Below are positions 1 to 9,455 of a stretch of DNA of 64,000 nucleotides, piece by piece. A program made the position numbers and the translations under genes. The notes below the pieces were generated by a model. It searched no databases. It saw only the letters and a list, made by a program, of their open reading frames with translations, and had not been told where the DNA came from. Origin of the DNA: Volutella citrinella (lineage: Eukaryota; Ascomycota; Sordariomycetes; Hypocreales; Nectriaceae); contig JAWZSP010000004.1 of the NCBI GenBank assembly GCA_034401135.1, positions 868,001 through 932,000 of the forward strand. Direction: 5' to 3'. Position 1 is the stretch's first letter; every line of letters begins with the position of its first letter.

Positions 1-2138
1 GTTTTGTTATCCCAATCAAAGTGGGAGCGCGCAATGGCGTCGTCGATGAACTCCGTGGCCCAATTGCTCTCAGTCTTGTCCTGCACCATGCGGGAAAACT
101 GCTCTAGTACGGGAATGCCCCTCTTGATAGGCCGTGGGTCTTTGCTATAGTAAATGACTTGTCGGGGGTTCTTACAGAACGTTCTAGGGTCGGCACCCAA
201 TTGTAAAAGGAAGTTTCTGGCGCAGGCGTCGCGATCTTTCTGCGGTGTGCCACCGACCCAGATACTCGTCTTGTCGCCAATAACCTCCAGCAGTAGCTTC
301 ATGTCGTTCCACTCTCCATTGATCATCCCCTCGAGTCGCATTGCGTTGTAGAGGTGGGCGCAGCAAGTGATGGTCACATCGTGGTTGGCTGCGTCAAGCC
401 CAATCTTGTAAAACTCTCTGTATACACTGAACAGATAGAGACCTGATAGTACTGGAGAGTATGTTAGAGTGTGGTGCTGTTCCGGCCTGGGGGAGGAGGA
501 GGAGAGTTGCCATTTCTTGATGTGCTTGACCTTGGCTTTGTGCACCGGGTCTTTCTTCATCCACTCCATCTTTTTGAATAGCTTTTTCGCCATGAGCTCA
601 TAGTGGGCGGGTTCATAATTCTCGCAACTTGCAAAAGTTGCAGTCAGCCAGCTGAGGTTATTCATGATCGAGTCGGTTTCCATCATGGTGATTTCGTGCA
701 ACCGTCCAAGAGCGTCGTCCTTCAAGCGCCCATTCTCAACATGAGTCTCGGGACCAACATGATCTTTCATAGAGCCTCTCATGACGTGGTGGATGTCGAG
801 GTGGATTTGGATTGCGAACATGAGTGAGAATGGGGGCTGCACGTTGGGGTCTCGCAGCCGTGTTTTGTGGTACTTTCGGAGCTCACGCATCAGCCCATCT
901 TCCACCGGGAAATCCTCCAACTTCAAAATCACCATCGTTTGGTCAAATAGAAGCTCCATGAGAAAAGCCCTGTCCTGCTCCAACTTCTTGGAGGGTGTCA
1001 TGTCGGGCCAGTCGCTGCTTGGGTCATTCTTGCCAAATTTGCCATCCCCAATGATGGCCCCCTGCTCCGGCTTGCAGGTTGCGGCGAACTCCGGGAAGAG
1101 AAAGTATGGCAGAATTAGGTGCTGGTCCGCCAATGGGTAAACGTCGTCTCTGGAGAGCAGGTCTGCGGCCTGCGTCACATTGATGCCCCCCTCGCCCGTG
1201 GCCAAAGAGCAAACAACCCCTTCCTCCTCGCAGCGGTGATTGAAGACATCAATGATAGCGTCTTGGACGCCTCCTTTATACTTTTCTAATAGAGGCAGGA
1301 CGTCTGCCATGGCCTGGCGTGCAAGTGAGATGGCTGCTTCGGTGGTGATGGCTGCTGAAATCTGGTCCATTCGACCCTCAGCATGGAGCGCCCACGCTTC
1401 CCGGGAGGCCTTGCGGATTTTGAAAAGCTCTATGACCATTCCGAAACAACTGAAAAGGCTGTCCCACTCAGGATGCGGTGTTTCGCTTTCATATGTAATC
1501 GTATCAGGCTTCTGCTTCTTGTCCTGCTGGTTGGGTGCTGCATCAGGTTCGTCGAGACACTCTGGCGATGGTTCTTCAACAGGCGCACCATGGAGCCCAT
1601 GGAACCGGTTATTGAACCAAGGATCGGCCACTTTCGAGGTCGAATCATCATTCTTGGGCTCTTTGGCAGTCTGAGCTGGAATGGGTGCCATGCGAGGGCG
1701 GAGTGTCTCGCGCACTTGCTCAAGGACTTCGACAAAGTGGACGTGTTTCTCGTCCGACTCGGCATCGCGAGGTAACCCTTCAGCTGCCATCTTGCGCCCA
1801 AAATCGGAACGCTGAGCGATGACACGATCAATGGTGACGGAGAAGTCGGCAGGGACCGTCACCATCGGCCGGAAGTTGGCGATGAACTCGGCCAGGGGCA
1901 GGTAATCGCGAATGGCGACGACGTACTTGAGCCCTGCCCGCCCAGACGCAGTTGGTTTTCTGGCGTTTCCACTACCCTCTGCCTTTTTCGCCTTTGCTTG
2001 GGTCTTATCCCACGATCCCCCGGCGAGGAGGTCCGCGGGATAGTCGCGGCCATGGGCTGTTGAGGCGAGCCATGAAGCGACCGAATTTGTGTCTTGCTTG
2101 TACTGCTTGTAGGCCCTTACGAGCTCGGGTGTGAACAT
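1..2138 (-). CDS. DUF6604-type fungal protein, 3' part cut by window edge
   Basis: An uninterrupted reading frame starts at the ATG at 2138-2136 (MFTPELVRAYKQYKQDT) and runs off the left edge, giving at least 712 residues with no intron needed. The N-terminus, a helical YKxYKxxTxxxxxWL-like block followed by a Lys/Ala-rich linker and a second block (YVVAIRDYLPLAEFIA), resembles the N-terminal DUF6604 domain found in many ascomycete proteins. That assignment is from memory of the family. The rest is mixed helical sequence (for example LVxVYREFYKIGLDAANHDV-like segments) with a disordered Pro/Glu/Lys stretch near residues 180-220. I see no catalytic motif, signal peptide or membrane segment. 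The function of the family is unknown to me. The gene is divergent from the hybrid kinase across a 1.28 kb spacer. Existence of the gene is secure; the domain name is less so. Confidence 0.75.
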   Translation of the reverse strand, partial: MFTPELVRAYKQYKQDTNSVASWLASTAHGRDYPADLLAGGSWDKTQAKAKKAEGSGNARKPTASGRAGLKYVVAIRDYLPLAEFIANFRPMVTVPADFSVTIDRVIAQRSDFGRKMAAEGLPRDAESDEKHVHFVEVLEQVRETLRPRMAPIPAQTAKEPKNDDSTSKVADPWFNNRFHGLHGAPVEEPSPECLDEPDAAPNQQDKKQKPDTITYESETPHPEWDSLFSCFGMVIELFKIRKASREAWALHAEGRMDQISAAITTEAAISLARQAMADVLPLLEKYKGGVQDAIIDVFNHRCEEEGVVCSLATGEGGINVTQAADLLSRDDVYPLADQHLILPYFLFPEFAATCKPEQGAIIGDGKFGKNDPSSDWPDMTPSKKLEQDRAFLMELLFDQTMVILKLEDFPVEDGLMRELRKYHKTRLRDPNVQPPFSLMFAIQIHLDIHHVMRGSMKDHVGPETHVENGRLKDDALGRLHEITMMETDSIMNNLSWLTATFASCENYEPAHYELMAKKLFKKMEWMKKDPVHKAKVKHIKKWQLSSSSPRPEQHHTLTYSPVLSGLYLFSVYREFYKIGLDAANHDVTITCCAHLYNAMRLEGMINGEWNDMKLLLEVIGDKTSIWVGGTPQKDRDACARNFLLQLGADPRTFCKNPRQVIYYSKDPRPIKRGIPVLEQFSRMVQDKTESNWATEFIDDAIARSHFDWDNK

Positions 2139-3422
2139 GTTGGCTGTCTTTGGGTGTAGAGACGCACCCAGCCGTCATGTACGTGCAAGTTTGTTGTTGT
2201 TGGTTGTTTGTTGCTTGGTCGTGGTGCGGGTATGGGAGGGAAAGTGATTTTGAAATTGGTTGCCAAGGAGGGTGTTCGAACGCGCCTTCTGCATTCAGGT
2301 GGGTTTTACGTGTAAACACAGGTCTTTCCCGCCTAGAATATTCTCCCACAAACCGCCCATTCATCTCACTTGTGACTCACTTGCTTCTGGATAACAACAA
2401 TACTCCCCTCGCAGCTGCTAGCACTTGATACGGGCTTGGCCATGTTTGGCCGTCCGCGCCGTAATCAGCACACAACCTAGCGTTTTCTTCATGCGTCTCA
2501 GTGCTATTTCATTAGTGCATCACATTTTAGTGTCCATGCCTCATCATGAGTTTTGTTTGCACCCCAAGCGCAAGCCTGTCAGATTTGTCCCCAACACAAA
2601 CATGCTGGACGACAAACTCCCGTGCTAGAATTATGGAAATTCAAGCCAAGGATTTGGTTTCTGGTTCAAGAATCAACATTTCTCATATCCTGCTGTTGAA
2701 GGCCAGCATTGAATCTGCTCTTCGTTTGTGTAGCCATGGATGGTAGTAGCGCACCAGCCCCTCCCACTGTTCTCGGCTCGGCGAAGTGAAATCAAATACG
2801 AGGACATTGTCCCTCCAGGGAGAGAGAGTCCCGTCCCTTTTTGATAGTTCGAATTAGGGCTTGCAGACCTATAAATACTCGTGGCGGTCAGGGCTGGTTC
2901 CTCTGGGTCGTGGCTCGATGCTCAGGTGAATCAAGTCTGAGGAAACCGCCCCTTTACGGCAAGCTCCAGACTTGAGATACCTGCACGTAGATGGCTATTC
3001 TTTTCAGAGGCATTATCCAGATGTGTATGAGCTTTTATCTGGCCCTTTTGTAGACTGAGCCTCGCTCTGGCGGACTCTTGGGCGACGTTTGTACATCCTC
3101 TACTGTTTGATATGGAGCGTTGGACGGTATCCACCGAACTTGCGGCACACAATTGACCTGGAAGACACCAATGGCACCATTAGAAATCGAATCCAGTCTC
3201 TATGAAGCAGGTACTGCAAGGCATCAGAGTCCAATTTAGCCTTTCCGCTCTCTTTTAGGCTCTAGTGAATCAAGCCACCTGCAGCCATCCTAGGTGCCGC
3301 AGTAGCCTGGTTACAGTGGGGCGGAGAATGCCGATCCCAGCTCTAGCTTCCTTGCCAACCGTCAATGTGACTGCAACCACAGCCCAACAACCCAGGGCCG
3401 ACGATCCTCGACACGGCCCGCC
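2139..3422. other. Spacer between divergent genes
   Basis: This 1.28 kb spacer separates the divergent DUF6604 and hybrid kinase genes. Short open frames here have no recognisable domains. The only distinct element is a TATAAATA at 2870-2877 on the + strand. Confidence 0.5.
2870..2877 (+). promoter_or_regulatory. Possible TATA box (TATAAATA)
   Basis: A perfect TATAAATA lies about 550 bases upstream of the hybrid kinase start codon at 3423. If used, it implies a 5' leader of roughly 500 bases. Position and match are seen; function is inferred. Confidence 0.3.
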
Positions 3423-6400
3423 ATGAGCGACTTTGCATCCCCGGCGCTCAACAGATCGCCGTCTAATGCAGAGAGGGAGCGCATACGAGAGCTATCGAGG
3501 TATCTACTGCATCCAGATGATCCAAATGCGGCCACAGAGCAGTGCGGGGCTAATGTAACAGGTTCTACTGCACCGTCGGGCAAACCGCCTCGACAGCATC
3601 CAACATCGCACAAACACCTTCTCTGTCCACTGATCTCACCCTTAATGCCCTTTCCCAACTCGCTGTCCACCGCTTCAACTGCAGCCGGTCCGTCGTCTCT
3701 CTCATCGACGGCCAGAACCAGCACGTCATCGCTGAGACAACAAAATCAATCTCACTGCGAGACGCGCGTATTCATCTCCCTAACGATGGCCTTTACCTCG
3801 GCGTCAAGACGCTCGATCTGGCCTTTGGTGTCTGTCCAGATGGAGTCAAGCTGTTCACGGGGCAGCCCGTACCAGGGCTGGAGACCACGGCCAACATCAC
3901 GGCAGACAGATCTCGCTTCGTTGTTGGCGACCTCGCCCTAGAAGAACACTACCGAAACCGCCCATATGTTGCCGCGTGGCCACATATCCGCTTCTACGCC
4001 CAGGTTCCCCTTCGAAGCTCGTCTGGCCACGTTTTGGGGAGCTTCTCCATCGTGGACGACAAACCGCGGCAGTCCTTCAGCGACGAGGACGTGGTTGCAC
4101 TTCAAGAGATTTCCGATTCCATCTCCAGCCATCTAGACAACGTTAGGAACGTTCTCTACCATCGGAGATCCGACCGCCTCTTCGACGGGATGAGAGACTT
4201 TATCAGGAACCGACCGGACTATTGGAACTCTGCTCCCCAAGAACCACACTCCGCTGAGATGACGGACAATGAAACCTCACTGCCCTCTTTGAAACGAGCC
4301 GACAGTTTCTCCTCGCTGAATCCTGTTGTCGTGACTTCGGACCGTGTGACGACCCTCACATCACCATTTTCAGACTCTTCCGGCCTCGTCAGGTCCAGGT
4401 CAGAAAGCAACTTGATCAATGAGATGAAGTTGAGACGTAGCGAAAACCAAGCCCTAGAAGTCTCGGGATTCGCCAACGCACCATCGGTTACTGTCAAGGA
4501 GGGCGTTTCCGTATCAAGGCGTATCGCTGCCCTCTTCTCGCGTGCCAGTGCGCTACTGGCAGAATCCATGGACCTGGATGGCGTAATATTTGCCGATGCG
4601 TCTCGCTGCAATTGTGGAAAGTCAGTATTTTACATCATTCCCTTTATTTCTATTTTGTTTTTTCAATTCCATACTGATTCTCTCCAGTCCTGCTCGACAG
4701 AATGATGCTCCGGATTGGGCACCGCATCCTCAAACGCCAGCAACTAATCCACCGGACAACGACGGAAGGCGACTAGGAGAGCCGCTTAGTGAGGAGACAC
4801 CTTGCGAAGTCATCGGTTGTGCCTTCAGCTCAGCAGCAGACTCAAGTGCCCATCCACAAGACAGAGTCACGCCCTCACTCCTCGCACACATGGTGACGAG
4901 ATATCCCCAGGGCGAGGTGCTTCATCTCAAAGGTGTCACACGCAAGCCGGCAGGCTCTACAATGGAAGATGCCTCCGTCGATAATCAAGACAATATCCAA
5001 AGGCAAGAGACTGAGCTCTTGCTCTCCCATCACTTTCCTGATGCCGATTCCCTCATCTTCCTGCCACTGTGGGACTGGGACAAGTCACAGTGGCTGGCAG
5101 GGACTTTTCTATGGGCCACATATCGTGAGCGAGCCCTAGACACCGAAGATCTACAGTACTTGAGAATCTTTAGCGATTCCATCACCTCCGAGGTGGCAAG
5201 GGTCAACTGGTCCAAGCAGGAGCAGGCAAAGTCCAGCTTCATCTCCTCCATCAGCCACGAGCTGCGGTCGCCACTGCACGGCGTGCTTGCCAGTGCTGAG
5301 TTGCTATCCGGAACTTCGTTACAGGCGGAGCAGAAAGACATGGTCAAGATGCTTGAGACGTGCGGGCACACTCTCCTTGATACAATGAACCACCTGTAAG
5401 TGTGCGTTCCCTGCCATCAACATCTCATACTAAACTGCATCCTAGGCTGGATTTCACCAAGATCAACAATCTGACGACTGCGAAAGAGTTCGACAAAGAC
5501 TTCCTGCGCGGCGCGGTAGGATCACTGGCCAGCGCATTTGATCTCGACAGCCTGATGGAAGACGTAGTCAACACCATGTACCTCGGAAAGTTGCATGCCA
5601 TGCGGCATCATGTGGTTGGCGCCCTGGATCGAGAATCGAAAACCCTATCAAACTATGCAGGCGAAAAGGGCGTGTCAGTCACACTCAGGATCGAGGATCG
5701 GCACACCTGGAAGATACATTCCGTCACAGGCGCATGGCGTAGGATTGTCATGAACGTCTTCGGCAACGCCCTCAAGTACACAAGAGCTGGATTCGTCGAG
5801 ATATCCCTTTCCAGAATCGACTCTGCATCGGGATTCGGTCGCTCGTTTGTGCATCTATCAGTGACCGACAGCGGATGCGGCATGTCTCGCGAGTTCCTGC
5901 TCCACAAGCTCTTCTCGCCATTCTCCCAGGAGAACCACCTGGCAGAGGGCGTGGGTCTGGGTCTATCGATCGTTCACAAGCTTGTTACGTCTTTGGAAGG
6001 AACAATAGATATCAAAAGCGAGCCGGACCTCGGGACGCAAGTCGATATCTTCATCCCGGTGCGGAGTGCAGGCGACGCGGATGCGCCATTGATTAGCATC
6101 CCTCCAGCACCAGTACCAACACCACCGGCCAAGTTTTGCCTCGTTGGGCTCAACGCCTATTCCAATCTCGAAGAGCCTCCAACTGGATTTCCCAGCTCCG
6201 AGACGAAGCGGAGACTTAGCATCCAGAGCTTCTTCACTCACCTTATTGGCATGCAACCATCCTGGAGCGTGGCGTTTGCAGACAATCTCCAGCAAGCATC
6301 AGGCGACGTCATCATCATCGAAGAGTCTGCACTCCGAAGCTACTTCTCCGAGACAAAGCCTCAGCACAACACATGCAGTTTTAATCGGTTCATTGTCTTG

Positions 6401-7193
6401 ACGAGCACAGTGCAATCGACTGCCGTTGCAGAGCTTGGCGAGGAGGCATCTTTGATACGGCTACCACAACCGTGAGTCTTCCAGATTCCAGACCGCCGAA
6501 TACACTCTCTATTGTATTATTCCTTTTTGACAGTGGCTAAATTTCTATGCAGCGTTTGCTCTCGTACTGCCCTCAACGCCCTGCGGGATGCCTCAAACCT
6601 CAACCGGCAAGCCCTCCCCTTGACAATGGAATCGCTCAGAGTCTCGACGGAGGCCGCAGATACCACCTCTCAACCGAGCTCGAGCGTGGCGGGGATTGAC
6701 AACCCCTGCAACAAATGCGATCTGCACGCTCTTGTCATTGACGATAATCCAATTAACGTCAAGGTAATAGATCTCTACAATCCTCAAGATCACAACTAAT
6801 CCCTTTAAGGTACTCTGCATATTCCTGCGCAAACTGGGATGGGCCTGCACGACAGCGTCCGACGGCCGCATGGCAGTCGACAAATACAAGGAGTCTCCCT
6901 CCTCGTTCAAGTTGCTGCTGATGGGTGAGTCATTGCCGGCCTATAGTCCTCCTCCGCGCTGATTTTCCCTAACCATGATAGATATCTCAATGCCATTGAT
7001 GGATGGCATCGAGGCGACCCGGCACATCCGGGAATTCGAACAGAAGACGTCAGTTGGTCCTGTCACGATCATCGCCGTGACGGGGGTGGGATCAAAAGCC
7101 ACCAAGCAGCAAGCGCTCTCTGCGGGCGTGAATAGCTTCATGGTCAAGCCGATTTCCCTCAAGCATCTGGGGGAGGCTTTGGAAAATCTATAA
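3423..7193 (+). CDS. Hybrid histidine kinase (GAF-HisKA-HATPase-REC)
   Basis: Proposed exons are 3423-3499, 3562-4620, 4688-5395, 5446-6471, 6553-6763, 6810-6924 and 6982-7193, which sum to 1135 residues. A GAF-like sensor region (about residues 55-230) is followed by a Ser-rich linker. The HisKA dimerisation segment has an H-box ISHELRSPLHG (His near 568). The HATPase domain shows the N box NVFGNALKYT, G1 DSGCGMS, F box FSPFSQE and G2 GVGLGLSIV. The C-terminal receiver has acidic residues in VIDDN, the phospho-acceptor Asp in LLLMDISMPLMDG (about 1066) and the Lys in FMVKPIS (about 1120). Such proteins autophosphorylate on His, pass phosphate to the internal Asp and then feed an HPt protein upstream of the HOG-type or Skn7 pathway. 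There is no transmembrane segment, so it is probably cytosolic. The signal is unknown. The 3' end converges with the CorA-like gene. The first intron is the least certain join. Confidence 0.9.
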
Positions 7194-7407
7194 TGCCGGG
7201 CAGGGCATCTTGAAGCGGAAGACGTTTTTCATGCCACCATTTTGGTGCTACCTGTTTCCAAGCCTGCAGATACTCTCGAACGACCCAGGGGACATTTGCA
7301 ATAGGAGTTTGGGGTTTTTTTATTGACAGAGCCGCATTCCGCTCGGTGGAAAAGAGGCATAGGCTCTTGCAGGATTCAAGGCCCAAGAATAGCCCTGGTA
7401 TCATAGC

Positions 7408-9275
7408 TCATTTCATAAGTTTCATCATTGTCGTATACTGCTGCTCAGTCCATCCCTTCAAGCTGGCCATCGCTGCAGTCAGGCGAGCCGGCGGGCGTGC
7501 CAACAGCATCACCACAATGACCAAGGGCACAGCAGAAACCCAATATACCCAAAACTCCGAGCCCCCTGGCCCATACTTGTCCGCACCACCGATGCTAAAG
7601 ACGCTAGCAACAAAGGTCAAGGGAAGAAAGAAAAATGCAAGGACCGTGAGTCGCGTGACATTTACAGCCTCGGCGACGGCACGGCGGCCCTCGAGCAGGG
7701 CCATCCCCGATGTAACTACGGCTACCATGGTTTCAAGACGCGTTCCGTGCTCGGCGATTTCGGTGGCAATCAAATCATAGTCCTCTCTGAGAGCGGCCCA
7801 GCTGCTCCCAGAATTCAAACCACCACTATCGCTATCAGCAGAAGGAGGGTTTCCGTCATGACGCTGCTCCCTAGCTTGAGGCCGCGGGGCTCCGACGTCT
7901 AGGAACCGCAGGATCTGTCGCATCTTGCGGTTGGAGGAAACGATGCGCCGACGCCACGCTAAGAGAGCCCGGAGCCTTGATTCGAGTGCGTTGAGCTGGT
8001 TATTCCAATCTGCGGGCGATAGAGGACTGTTACCGATCTTGTTAGAAGGGCTCCGGCCGTTGCCCACCCACTCATACTCCCTAACACTGAAGTCGAGGAG
8101 CGTCACGTAATTAACCCACTCTGCCGCTACAATCCGGAGTGGGACATGAGCGATGTCTCGCAATGAGGGGGGGTTGCTTGTTTCAAAAAGATGGGAATTT
8201 TGACTGGAAGAGATCCAGTGACGGAGCAACTCATCGAGCATCCCTCGGGAGTCAGTTCCAGCGTCGAAGATCTTGGCTGAGCCATCCTGTTCCGAATTGG
8301 AGTTTTGCATAGACGAGTACTTTTCGAATGCAGAGCTACTCTGAAAGTCCTCGCAGCCGCCAAGAAAGGGACTCAAGACGATGCTTCCCGGTGAAGATGA
8401 TTCCGAACGTGCCAGCACATAGTCATTTTCGAAGGGCGGGTCGACAAGTATAATGCCTAGCCGAAGTATGAGAACGGAAGACAACGAGGAAGTTCAAGGA
8501 GGTAGGATAGGGATCCAGTGGCAGAAGAAGAATACGGTTGAGGCTTACCTAGCCAACTACCATCAGGCCGCGTGATGCTCGAAACGACGCAGGCATGCTG
8601 GGCCAGCCCGACGCGCTCGCCGTTGATGGGCGTCAGGACGAAGAGTTTCCTCTGCTGGTTGCGAGAGCGCTTCATCTGCGCAGCCTTTGGGTCCAGGCCG
8701 CTGACCACGACGGCGCGGTGATAGTACAGGGGCACGAAGTTCTGAGACCGCTCGCGCGAGGGGAGCATGCAAGCCTGGGGGTCCTGCGTCTTTGCGCTTC
8801 GCCAGGATCGCGAAATGTACGAGGCGAAGAACCACGGATCCAGGGCGAGCGCCCCGCCCAGCGTCTCGACTAGATCCGGCGATATGTCTTCGACCACGAG
8901 AATCCGGCCCGTGCCTGGGCTGGTCCCCAGTTCCTGCGAAAGGTCCTTGGGCTGGATGGCTCGGCATGTTGGCTTGTTGTCGCTGGCCGAGATTGCGAGT
9001 GACACGATGCGACAGTTGTGTTTTTGGGCGACGGGCCTTGAAAGAAAATCATGCAGGCCGGTTAGACATGGGTTGCGCGCCGTCTGGGCCTTGACTCTGG
9101 CTCTGTACATGTCTTCCGGCCCCGAAAGTTGTCGAGTTTGAGCATTTGGCTGAAACGACTGTGTTTGGTGGTGGTCTTGGGGAAGGAAGAGGGCTGGCCC
9201 GCTTAGGCGCATATCAGGTGGACTTGCAAGGCAGTAAGTAAGCAGAGGAGGCTCTCTCTGCCAGCCATGCAACAT
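7408..9275 (-). CDS. CorA-like divalent-cation transporter family protein
   Basis: Exons are 9275-8549 and 8456-7408, split by a 92-base intron (GTAAGC donor, CTAG acceptor) that joins GSWLG to IILVDPP; 591 residues in total. The N-terminal half carries the family-type block DPWFFASYI followed by LPSRERSQNFVPLYYHR, as in fungal CorA/ZntB-like proteins. A helical arm region (about 390-500) precedes two C-terminal membrane segments, LTVLAFFFLPLTFVASVFSI and the segment after EFWVYW. CorA proteins form pentameric Mg2+, Co2+ or Zn2+ channels and keep a GMN motif after the first membrane helix. Here that position reads FSIGGADKYG, so GMN is absent. Transport specificity is therefore open. The start at 9275 is the first in-frame ATG; an internal ATG near residue 22 is also possible. 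The gene is divergent from the RelA/SpoT-domain gene. Confidence 0.8.
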
Positions 9276-9455
9276 GCTGATGCATTATTGGTTATTCGTG
9301 TGCTGATGTGCATATTGCGTGTATGCCTGATACACCTCGCCCCCATTTTTTATTATTTGCACCAGGGAAAGCCATTGGCAGCTTAAGCAATCGAGGCAAA
9401 CACTGGAATACCCCGCAAGTCTGACCGAACAGCTCAACAGCCCGCTGCAGCGAAT

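Noticed and set aside
2820..2900. Possible tRNA gene around AGTTCGAATTAG
   Set aside because: The T-loop-like GTTCGAAT is not backed by an acceptor stem, D arm or anticodon arm upstream.
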